A stretch of DNA of 64,000 bases from Fibrella forsythiae (GTDB taxonomy: Bacteria; Bacteroidota; Bacteroidia; Cytophagales; Spirosomataceae): assembly GCF_017353175.1 (NCBI RefSeq), contig NZ_JAFMYW010000002.1:310001-374000 (forward strand), in the 5' to 3' direction. The notes below the pieces were generated by a model. The model ran no database searches. It was given only the letters and a program-made list of their open reading frames with translations, and was not told where the DNA came from. Made by a program: the position numbers and the translations under genes. Shown piece after piece: positions 36,669-44,907 of this stretch; the first letter of the stretch is position 1, and each line of letters begins with the position of its first letter.

Positions 36669-36775
36669 GTACGGCTCGTGTCCGTTACTGGACAAAGGGA
36701 GATGGGTGGATTTGGCTGAAAACGGCTTTTGGGGTGCGTAGAAAGCACTTTTGGGAGTCTGGCAAGACATTTGAC
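36669..36775 (+). promoter_or_regulatory. Shared permease control region (permease 8 unit, no PadR)
   Basis: GTACG (36669-36673), N5, TGTCC (36679-36683), N6, GGACA (36690-36694). After 65 nt comes TGGCA-N5-TTTG at 36760-36775. No PadR gene follows; the permease ATG is 87 nt further on. The leader matches that of permease 9 along most of its length. Confidence 0.6.
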
Positions 36776-36862
36776 TGCCAGGAAGGGTAGACTCGTTCGG
36801 CGTAAAGTTGTTCAGGTGACCAGTCTACACATTTCTAGGTTAGCCCTAAACCCGGTATAACG

Positions 36863-39292
36863 ATGCTCACAAATTATCTGAAGACGGCTGTTCGTAGCCT
36901 CCGTAAACAGGGAGGCTATTCTGTTATCAACCTGTTTGGGCTGGCCCTGGGGCTGGCCTGTTGCCTGCTGATCATGCTGTATGTAGTGGATGAATGGAGC
37001 TTCGATCGCTACCACGCCAAAGCCGATCGGATCTACCGCCTGAACGCCGATCTCCGGTTTGGGGGTAATACCATGAATATGGCCGTAACGCCCGACCCGA
37101 TCGGGCCCACCCTCAGGCAGGACTATCCGCAGGTGGAACAGTACGTACGGCTTCATCAGCGGGGTACGTACCCGGTCAAGCGGGCGGGTACCACCAACAC
37201 GCTGCGCGAAGACAACATCACCTTTGCCGACTCTACGCTGTTCGACGTCTTCACGCTGCCACTCGTCAGCGGTAGCCCCAAACAGGCGCTGACGCAGCCT
37301 CACACGGTGGTCATCAGTGAATCGGCAGCCCGGCGGCATTTTGGCGATCAGAACCCGATGGGGCAAACGCTGCTGTTCGATAAGCAGGGCTATAAAGTAA
37401 CGGGCCTCATGCGCGACATGCCCACCAACACGCACTTCCACGCCGATTTCTTCCTGGCGATGGTATCCGACGACTACACGTGGGGGCAGTGGCTGAGCAA
37501 TAACCACCATACCTATGTCGTGCTGAAACCCGGCACCAACCCGGAAGCTTTTGCCAAAAACCTGGACGTGGTGATTGAAAAATACGCTGGCCCCCAGTTT
37601 CAGATAGCCGTCGGTTCGAGTTATACCCAGTTCAAGCAGGCAGGGAACCAGTATCGTATCTGGATGACGCCGTTGACAGACATTCACCTGCGGTCGAACC
37701 TGCAAGTGGAACTGGCCCCCAACGGTAACATTCAGTACGTGTACATCTTCTCGGCGGTAGCGCTGCTGATCCTGCTCATCGCGGTTATTAACTTCATGAA
37801 CCTGGCTACGGCCCGGTCGGCGGGGCGGGCCAAAGAAGTGGGGGTTCGGAAAGTGCTGGGGTCGGAGCGGGGTCAGCTGATGAGCCAGTTCATGACCGAA
37901 TCGATACTGATGACCGGGCTGGCCATGCTGCTGGGGCTGGGCACCGTGGCCCTGCTGATGCCGCTGTTCAACAATGTAGCGGCGAAAACGCTTAGCCTTC
38001 AGGCATTGCTTTCGCCATATTGGTTGTTGGTGCTAATTCTGCTGCCCGTGTTCGTGGGGTTGCTGGCTGGTAGTTATCCGGCCCTGTTCCTGTCGTCGTT
38101 CCAGCCTATTGCGGTGCTGAAGGGGAACACCACGGCCAACACCAACCGGCGGGGCGTTAGTCTCCGTAGCGGGCTGGTGGTCTTTCAGTTCATGATGTCG
38201 GTAGTGCTCATCATCGGCACGCTGATCGTTTACCGACAGATCACATACATCCAGACCAAGAACCTGGGCTTCCAGCGCGATCACGTGTTGAGCGTCAATG
38301 GCGTGAACGTGCTGGGTAAACGTGCCGAAACCTTTAAACAGGAGGTATTGCAGCTACCGGGCGTTGTTTCGGGATCGGTGTCGGGCTATTTGCCTACGCC
38401 CAGCAACCGGAGTAATACGTCGTTTTTCCCGGAAGGGCAGATTGAACAGACAAAGGCTGTTAATATGCAGAGTTGGGGCGTCGATCATGACTACATCAAA
38501 ACGTTTGGTATGCAGCTCGTGCAGGGGCGCGACTTCTCCCGTTCGTTCGGCTCCGATTCATCGGCCATTATCCTGAATGAAACGGCGGCCAAGCTGTTTG
38601 GTGGCAACTCTGTGCTGGGCAAACGGATAGCGACCTTCGCCAGTAATGACCTCAAGACGTTTAAATCATATACGGTTATCGGCATCATCAAGAACTTCCA
38701 TTACGAATCGCTCCGGCAAAACATCGGCGGACTGAGCATGGTACTCAATCCAAATTCGGGCGGGGCGGCCTTCCGCCTGAACAGTGCCAACCTACCAACG
38801 CTGGTTCGGCAGATCGAGGCGAAGTGGAAGGCACTGGTACCGGAACAGCCGTTTAGTTATGAGTTTATGGACGACGGCTTCGACAAGATGTACCGCGCCG
38901 AACAACGGATTGGCACCCTTGCGCTGACATTTGCGGCGCTGGCCATCCTCATCGCCTGTCTGGGTCTGTTTGGCCTGGCCGCCTTTACCGCCGAACAGCG
39001 GACTAAAGAGATTGGCGTGCGCAAAGTGCTGGGTGCCAGCGTACCCAGCCTGATTGCGTTGCTCTCGAAAGACTTCCTGAAACTGGTGGTTATTGCCATC
39101 CTGATTGCTTCGCCAGTGGCCTGGTGGGCCATGCACCAGTGGCTCCAGGATTTTGCCTATCGAATCGAGATGGAGTGGTGGGTGTTTGGGCTGGCAGGTA
39201 CGTTGGCCGTGGCCATTGCCCTGCTGACGGTCAGTTTCCAGAGCATTAAAGCCGCCCTGATGAACCCCGTGAAGAGTTTACGGAGCGAATAA
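36863..39292 (+). CDS. MacB/FtsX-type permease without prefix domain (permease 8)
   Basis: This 809-residue permease begins MLTNYLKTAVRSLRKQGGYS with its first helix at about residues 18-42. The coupling loops are RSAGRAKEVGVRKVLGS and EQRTKEIGVRKVLGAS, and the end is SLRSE. It has neither PadR gene nor prefix domain, yet keeps the complete shared control region. This supports the link between PadR and prefix: both are present or both are absent in this block. Closest in the window by eye to permeases 2 and 10. Confidence 0.9.
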   Translation: MLTNYLKTAVRSLRKQGGYSVINLFGLALGLACCLLIMLYVVDEWSFDRYHAKADRIYRLNADLRFGGNTMNMAVTPDPIGPTLRQDYPQVEQYVRLHQRGTYPVKRAGTTNTLREDNITFADSTLFDVFTLPLVSGSPKQALTQPHTVVISESAARRHFGDQNPMGQTLLFDKQGYKVTGLMRDMPTNTHFHADFFLAMVSDDYTWGQWLSNNHHTYVVLKPGTNPEAFAKNLDVVIEKYAGPQFQIAVGSSYTQFKQAGNQYRIWMTPLTDIHLRSNLQVELAPNGNIQYVYIFSAVALLILLIAVINFMNLATARSAGRAKEVGVRKVLGSERGQLMSQFMTESILMTGLAMLLGLGTVALLMPLFNNVAAKTLSLQALLSPYWLLVLILLPVFVGLLAGSYPALFLSSFQPIAVLKGNTTANTNRRGVSLRSGLVVFQFMMSVVLIIGTLIVYRQITYIQTKNLGFQRDHVLSVNGVNVLGKRAETFKQEVLQLPGVVSGSVSGYLPTPSNRSNTSFFPEGQIEQTKAVNMQSWGVDHDYIKTFGMQLVQGRDFSRSFGSDSSAIILNETAAKLFGGNSVLGKRIATFASNDLKTFKSYTVIGIIKNFHYESLRQNIGGLSMVLNPNSGGAAFRLNSANLPTLVRQIEAKWKALVPEQPFSYEFMDDGFDKMYRAEQRIGTLALTFAALAILIACLGLFGLAAFTAEQRTKEIGVRKVLGASVPSLIALLSKDFLKLVVIAILIASPVAWWAMHQWLQDFAYRIEMEWWVFGLAGTLAVAIALLTVSFQSIKAALMNPVKSLRSE

Positions 39293-39405
39293 GGCCTGAT
39301 ATTGTGTTGTTGACTCCCAAAGGATGAGTTGCCCGGTTTATCAGGGCTAACTGGTTCAGGTACGTTCCGAAGTGCCGCCAGTCAGACGGTGCTTAGTCCG
39401 TCAGC

Positions 39406-39510
39406 GTACGGGCGATGTCCGGTAATGGACAGATGCGGGTACTTGATAGCCTGAAAAATGGCTTTTCAGCGCTCAGGGCAAGCTTTGGGGAATCTGGCAA
39501 GGCGTTTGAC
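39406..39510 (+). promoter_or_regulatory. Shared permease control region (permease 9 unit, no PadR)
   Basis: GTACG (39406-39410), N5, TGTCC (39416-39420), N6, GGACA (39427-39431). After 63 nt comes TGGCA-N5-TTTG at 39495-39510, 41 nt before the permease ATG. Near-duplicate of the permease 8 leader. Confidence 0.6.
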
Positions 39511-39551
39511 TACCTATGCTTACTTGACAGACCATCTTACTCCAACTCGTT

Positions 39552-41945
39552 ATGCTGCGTAATTATGTCAAAATAGCCTGGCGCAACCTTGTCAACAATG
39601 TGGTTTATTCATCTATCAACATTGGTGGGCTGGCCGTTGGTATGGCTGTGGCGATGTTGATTGGCCTTTGGATCTACGATGAATTATCGGTCAATACGTA
39701 TCATCAGCGCTACGATCGTATTGCGCAGGTTATGCGGCACCGAACCATCAACGGGGAGGTCGGGACAAAAACAGGCTTGCCCATTCCGGCGGCTGCCAGC
39801 CTGCGCACCACCTACGGAGCTAATTTCAAACACGTCGTCCTGGCGTGGTGGACCAGCCTGCATACGCTGACGGTTGACAATCAGGCGTTCTCGAAGAGCG
39901 GAAAATTCATGACGCCCGAAGCGCCCGATATGCTGTCGCTGACGATGCTGAAAGGGAGCCGGAACGGGTTAAACGAGCCGGGGTCTATCCTGCTGTCGAA
40001 GTCGGTGGCGACGGCTTTGTTCGGCACGCAAAACCCGATGCATAAAACGCTGGCGATCGACAACACCATGACGGTGGAGGTGACGGGCGTTTATGAGGAT
40101 ATCCCCGCCGGAAACACCCTGGCTGATGTTCAGTTCATTGCCCCCTGGGACCTATACGCGGCCTCAACAGACTGGGTGAAGGAAGCAAAAGACGAATGGA
40201 CCAATACCTCGTTCGAGATTTTCGTTGAGTTAAATTCCTCGGTTACTGCCGAGGAGGCTTCGGCCAAGATCAGGACGTTACTGGTCGGGAAAAGTCAGGG
40301 TGATGCGGCGCAGAAACCTGAAGTAACGCTGTTTCCCATGTCGCGCTGGCACCTGCATTCGGAGTGGAAAAACGGCATAAACGAAGGCGGACGTATTCAG
40401 TTTGTCTGGCTTTTTGGCTGCATTGGCCTGTTTGTGCTGCTGCTGGCCTGTATCAACTTCATGAACCTGAGCACGGCCCGTTCCATCAACCGCGCGAAAG
40501 AGGTCGGTATTCGGAAAGCGATCGGTTCGCGGCGTAGTGAGCTGGTGGCCCAGTTTTTTGGCGAGTCGTTGCTGGTGGTTGTCATCGCATATGGGGTAGC
40601 CCTTGTGCTGGTTGCGCTGGCAATGCCGTACTTCAATCAGGTAGCCGACAAATACATTCGTGTTCCCTGGCACACTCCTGTTTTCTGGCTGTCGGGGCTG
40701 GCTTTCACCTTGTTGACCGGCTTGCTGGCAGGCAGTTACCCGGCCTTGTACCTGTCGTCGTTTCGGCCGGTTGCCGTGCTGAAAGGGCCGTTCCGGTTGG
40801 GCAATAGCGTGGCTACACCCCGCCGGGTGCTGGTGGTACTGCAATTTACGGTGTCGATCATCCTGCTTATCGGCACAATGGTAGTGTATCAGCAGATACA
40901 ACACGCCAAAAACCGTCCGGTTGGCTATACTCGTAACGGCCTGATTTCGCTGCTGCTCAACGTACCTGATTTCGCCAAACACCGCGAAACCGTTCGGGAT
41001 GAGTTGATCAAATCGGGCGCAATCCTCGACCTAGGCGAATCGGCCAGCCCGCTCACCGAAGTACGGTCAACGAACGGCGGTTTCGACTGGGCGGGTAAAG
41101 ATCCATCGCTTCAGGTCAATTTCGCGACCGTCGGCATATCGGCTGAGTTTGGCAAAACGGTAGGCTGGCAATTCAGTCAGGGCCGCGATTTTGCCCGGCA
41201 ACTCGCCTCCGATTCGCTGGGCCTCGTGTTGAACGAATCGGCGGTGGCGTTTATGGGTCTTCGCAACGTGATCGGGCAAACGGTGAGCTGGAAAGGAAAC
41301 GGTTTCGACATTCGGTTTCACGTTATCGGGGTGATCAAGGACATGGTGATGGATTCACCCTATGATCCGGTAAAGCCGTCGGTCTTTTTCATCGGCCCTC
41401 AACCCGGCAAGTTCCTGACCATGCGGTTGAACCCACAGCGTCCGGCGCAGGCATCACTGACAACTATTGGCGAAGTTTTGAAAACGCACCTGCCCGATGC
41501 GCCGTTCAACTACACATTTGTGGATGACGAATACGAGCAGAAGTTCCGGAGCGAAGAGCGTATTGGAAAGCTAGCCACGCTGTTTGCCGGTCTGGCCATT
41601 CTGATCTCGTGCCTGGGCTTGTTCGGGTTGGCTTCGTTCATGGCCGAACAGAGAACCAAAGAGATCGGCGTGCGGAAAGTGCTGGGCGCGTCGGTGCTGA
41701 ACCTGTGGAGTCTGCTCTCGACCGATTTTGTGGTGCTGGTCATCATTGCCTTTGTCATTGCCGCACCGCTGGCGGGGTACGTGCTGCACCACTGGCTGCA
41801 ACATTACGAATACCATACCGACCTGGCGTGGTGGGTGTTTGCGGCGGCGGGCGCGGGTGCGCTGCTGGTTACGTTGATAACCGTCAGTTTCCAGAGCATC
41901 AGAGCCGCCCTGATGAACCCCATACAATCACTCCGGTCTGAATAA
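39552..41945 (+). CDS. MacB/FtsX-type permease without prefix domain (permease 9)
   Basis: This 797-residue permease begins MLRNYVKIAWRNLVNNVVYS. Its body belongs with permeases 5 and 7 (NIGGLAVGMAVAMLIGLWIY; MSRWHLHSEWKNGINEGG), which do carry prefix domains, so it looks like a copy that lost the prefix and PadR gene. Loops: RSINRAKEVGIRKAIGS and EQRTKEIGVRKVLGAS; end SLRSE. Its leader resembles that of permease 8 although the bodies are from different subgroups. Confidence 0.9.
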   Translation: MLRNYVKIAWRNLVNNVVYSSINIGGLAVGMAVAMLIGLWIYDELSVNTYHQRYDRIAQVMRHRTINGEVGTKTGLPIPAAASLRTTYGANFKHVVLAWWTSLHTLTVDNQAFSKSGKFMTPEAPDMLSLTMLKGSRNGLNEPGSILLSKSVATALFGTQNPMHKTLAIDNTMTVEVTGVYEDIPAGNTLADVQFIAPWDLYAASTDWVKEAKDEWTNTSFEIFVELNSSVTAEEASAKIRTLLVGKSQGDAAQKPEVTLFPMSRWHLHSEWKNGINEGGRIQFVWLFGCIGLFVLLLACINFMNLSTARSINRAKEVGIRKAIGSRRSELVAQFFGESLLVVVIAYGVALVLVALAMPYFNQVADKYIRVPWHTPVFWLSGLAFTLLTGLLAGSYPALYLSSFRPVAVLKGPFRLGNSVATPRRVLVVLQFTVSIILLIGTMVVYQQIQHAKNRPVGYTRNGLISLLLNVPDFAKHRETVRDELIKSGAILDLGESASPLTEVRSTNGGFDWAGKDPSLQVNFATVGISAEFGKTVGWQFSQGRDFARQLASDSLGLVLNESAVAFMGLRNVIGQTVSWKGNGFDIRFHVIGVIKDMVMDSPYDPVKPSVFFIGPQPGKFLTMRLNPQRPAQASLTTIGEVLKTHLPDAPFNYTFVDDEYEQKFRSEERIGKLATLFAGLAILISCLGLFGLASFMAEQRTKEIGVRKVLGASVLNLWSLLSTDFVVLVIIAFVIAAPLAGYVLHHWLQHYEYHTDLAWWVFAAAGAGALLVTLITVSFQSIRAALMNPIQSLRSE

Positions 41946-41975
41946 ACCGTAACCCGTATCAACCACTCACGTCCG

Positions 41976-42007
41976 GAAAGGCTCAAGCCAGCCGGAGCCG
42001 TTTTTTT
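41976..42007 (+). terminator. Terminator-like hairpin 8 nt before the next start codon
   Basis: AAAGGCTC pairs with GAGCCGTTT around AAGCCAGCCG and is followed by a run of eight T ending at 42007. The ATG of permease 10 is at 42016, so little room is left for a separate promoter. It may be an attenuator or a partial terminator between permeases 9 and 10. Confidence 0.65.
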
Positions 42008-42015
42008 GCTCAACT

Positions 42016-44382
42016 ATGCTACGCAATTACATCAGAACCGCCTGGCGGAACCTGTTCAAGAATACATTCTATTCGCTGATCAACATTACCGGCCTGACTG
42101 TTGGCCTGTCGGTTGGGATGTTGATTCTGCTATGGGTACAGGATGAACTCAGTTTCGACCGTTTTCATAAACAGGCATCGTCTATTTACCGGCTCGAAAA
42201 CTGGGCAGGTACCGGCAGCAGCCGACAGATCTGGACTACAACGGTGGCTCCGATCGCCGGCTTTGCCAAACGCGAAGTGCCCGAGGTGAAAGACGCCGTT
42301 CGGCTGGTGCATAATTACGCCTACACGTTATTTAAATACCAGGACAAGGTGTTTACCGAAGACCATTCGTTCTTCACCGACCCTACTTTCTTCTCGGTCT
42401 TTGATTTCAGTTTGATTCAGGGAAACCCGGCGAAGCCCTTCCCCGATAACAATTCGGTTGTGCTCACGGAGACCACCGCTAAACGGTATTTCGGTAACAC
42501 GAGCCCGATTGGTAAGGTGTTGACCACCAACGGTAAACTTGCCTTCACGGTGAGCGGCGTCATCCGGGATTTGCCCAAAAACTCATCGATCACCGGTGAT
42601 CTGTTCCTGCCCGTATCGCTGCTTTTTACCGATCTATATGCCAGTAAGCCGGGCGGTAAAACTGCGGATTCCGATTTCTCGCAGTTCATGTACGACACGT
42701 ACCTGCTGATACCACCGGGCGCGTCGATTGCCAGTGTGGCCGATAAGCTGCGGACGATTCACCTTCGCAACAAACCCGACGATACCGACCTGACCTACCT
42801 GTTACAGCCGCTGGACAGCATGCACCTGTACCGGGCCGATGGGACCGAAGGCGGCATCGAAACCATTCGGATGTTCGCCATTGTCGCCCTGCTGATTCTG
42901 GTCATCGCCTGCATCAACTACGTGAACCTGTCAACGGCTCGTTCGTTGCTCCGGTCGAAAGAGGTGAGCATGCGCAAGATCGTGGGGGCTGCCAGGTCGC
43001 AGTTGTTCACGCAGTTTCTGGTTGAAACCGCTCTGCTGTTCGCGCTGGCTACGGTATTGTCTCTGGGGCTGATGGCGGGCCTGTTGCCGCTGTATAACCA
43101 GTTGGCGGGCAAGGCGTTGGTGCTGGATATGGCCAGTTATCAGATCTGGCTTGTGATTGGCCTGACGATTGCCGGCACACTGGTGGCGTCGAGCATTTAC
43201 CCGGCCGTGTTGCTGTCGTCGTTCGAGCCGTTAAAAGCGCTGAAAGGAAAGGTATCGAACCGGCTGAGCGAGGCGTCGTTCCGGAAAGCACTGGTGGTGG
43301 TTCAGTTTGCGGTGTCGGTGATGCTGATCGCCGGTACGTTCATCATCAGCAACCAGCTACAATACATTCGCTCGAAGGAACTGGGCTACGACAAAACGCA
43401 CGTGTTTGCTTTCTCTATGCGCGATATGACGAAGCAGTACGATGCCTTAAAAGCCGATCTGCTAAGTCAGCCGGGCGTGGCGGGCGTTACGCGGTCGAAC
43501 GCCAACATTGTCGATAATGGTATGCAGACGGGCGATAATGCCTGGGATGGCAAACAAGCGGGCGAGACCATGATGATGCGACCTATGTCGATCGATAAGG
43601 ATTTCATTCCGTTCTTCAACATGAAGCTGACGCAAGGCGCCAATTTTACCGGTGCCGTAGCCGATTCGCTGCATTTTATCCTGAACGAAACCGCCGTAAA
43701 AGCCGCCCGCATCAAAAACCCGATCGGCAAACGATTCCGGTTGTGGAAACACGACGGCACCATCATTGGCGTGGTGAAGGACTTTCATTTTGCGTCGATG
43801 CGGCAGAAGATAGAACCTGCTATTTTCTATTACGACCCGAAGCAGGCTGGGTCGATGTACGTTAAAACCACCGGCAAAGACGCCGCTCAGGCCATCGCCA
43901 CAGTTGAACGCGCCTGGAAGCAGCACAACGGCGACTACACGTTCGAGTATTCGTTTCTGGACGAGGTATTCAACAACCTGTATAAAACAGAGCAACGCAC
44001 CGGGATGCTGTTCACCATTTTCGCGTCGATTGCCATCCTGATCTCATGCCTCGGCCTGTTTGGGCTGGCAGCCTTCACGGCGCAGGTACGTACCCGGGAG
44101 ATTGGCGTACGGAAAGTGCTGGGAGCGAGTGTAGCGAGCGTCATACAGCTGTTGGCCAAAGACTTCATCCAACTGGTCATTGTGGCCATTGTCATTGCCG
44201 TGCCGGTTGCCTGGTGGGCCATGAACCAGTGGCTCCAGGATTTCGCCTATCGGATCGAGATCCGCTGGTGGATGTTTGCCCTTGCCGGTACGTTGTCGCT
44301 GGCTATTGCGCTGCTCACGATCAGCTTCCAGAGCATCAAAGCCGCCCTGATGAATCCGGTGAAAAGTTTGCGGAGTGAGTAA
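42016..44382 (+). CDS. MacB/FtsX-type permease without prefix domain (permease 10)
   Basis: This 788-residue permease begins MLRNYIRTAWRNLFKNTFYS; the first helix is at about residues 18-42. Loops: RSLLRSKEVSMRKIVGA, where the usual VGVRK is VSMRK, and QVRTREIGVRKVLGAS; end SLRSE. It has no PadR gene, prefix or shared control region, and the 70-bp gap before it holds only the terminator-like hairpin, so it probably depends on read-through from permease 9. Its second periplasmic domain carries MQTGDNAWDGKQAGETMMM. Confidence 0.9.
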   Translation: MLRNYIRTAWRNLFKNTFYSLINITGLTVGLSVGMLILLWVQDELSFDRFHKQASSIYRLENWAGTGSSRQIWTTTVAPIAGFAKREVPEVKDAVRLVHNYAYTLFKYQDKVFTEDHSFFTDPTFFSVFDFSLIQGNPAKPFPDNNSVVLTETTAKRYFGNTSPIGKVLTTNGKLAFTVSGVIRDLPKNSSITGDLFLPVSLLFTDLYASKPGGKTADSDFSQFMYDTYLLIPPGASIASVADKLRTIHLRNKPDDTDLTYLLQPLDSMHLYRADGTEGGIETIRMFAIVALLILVIACINYVNLSTARSLLRSKEVSMRKIVGAARSQLFTQFLVETALLFALATVLSLGLMAGLLPLYNQLAGKALVLDMASYQIWLVIGLTIAGTLVASSIYPAVLLSSFEPLKALKGKVSNRLSEASFRKALVVVQFAVSVMLIAGTFIISNQLQYIRSKELGYDKTHVFAFSMRDMTKQYDALKADLLSQPGVAGVTRSNANIVDNGMQTGDNAWDGKQAGETMMMRPMSIDKDFIPFFNMKLTQGANFTGAVADSLHFILNETAVKAARIKNPIGKRFRLWKHDGTIIGVVKDFHFASMRQKIEPAIFYYDPKQAGSMYVKTTGKDAAQAIATVERAWKQHNGDYTFEYSFLDEVFNNLYKTEQRTGMLFTIFASIAILISCLGLFGLAAFTAQVRTREIGVRKVLGASVASVIQLLAKDFIQLVIVAIVIAVPVAWWAMNQWLQDFAYRIEIRWWMFALAGTLSLAIALLTISFQSIKAALMNPVKSLRSE

Positions 44383-44432
44383 CCGAGTGCTCAATTACCC
44401 AGTATAGCAAAGCCATCTGCCCGACCTATTCA

Positions 44433-44537
44433 GGACAATCCATGTCCAATAACGGACAGCCTTCGAAAGAATTTAACCATTAAAAGCGTCAAATTAGCCT
44501 GTTTAGGCCGTTTGGCGCTTTTGGCCGCTGATTTGTA
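44433..44537 (+). promoter_or_regulatory. Shared permease control region (permease 11 unit)
   Basis: GGACA (44433-44437), N5, TGTCC (44443-44447), N6, GGACA (44454-44458). After 63 nt comes TGGCC-N5-TTTG at 44522-44537, the one copy with C instead of A in the first block. A CTAATCA word is at 44552-44558, before the PadR ATG. Confidence 0.58.
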
Positions 44538-44568
44538 CGATAAAATAGAGACTAATCAGATCAAGACA

Positions 44569-44907
44569 ATGCGCAGAACGTACCTGGGCGAATTTGAAGA
44601 AGTGGTGCTGCTGATGGTGGCTATTCTCGACGGAGAAGGCTACGGCGTTACAGTCAGTCAGGCGCTGGAAGAGCATACGGGCCGGGTGGTCACTTTCGGC
44701 ACCGTGCACAACACGCTTATCCGGTTGGAAGAGAAGGGCTTCGTGGTTTCTGAACTCGGTGGGGCCACGGCCGAACGGGGGGGACGACGCAAACGGCTAT
44801 TTCGGGTAACGGCGCTGGGAAGCCGTGCCTTGCAGGAAATTCAACAGCTTCGGCAGGAGCTATGGCAACTGGTTCCGCCTCAATCGCTTCAACTCAGCAG
44901 CTTATGA
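44569..44907 (+). CDS. PadR-family transcriptional regulator
   Basis: This 112-residue regulator starts at ATG 44569 (MRRTYLGEFEEVVLLMVAI); an in-frame start at 44512 reads through the promoter element and is rejected. Landmarks: GYGVTVSQALEEHTGRV, VHNTLIRLEEKGFV and ERGGRRKRLF. The stop overlaps the permease 11 start as ATGA at 44904-44907. Confidence 0.93.
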   Translation: MRRTYLGEFEEVVLLMVAILDGEGYGVTVSQALEEHTGRVVTFGTVHNTLIRLEEKGFVVSELGGATAERGGRRKRLFRVTALGSRALQEIQQLRQELWQLVPPQSLQLSSL

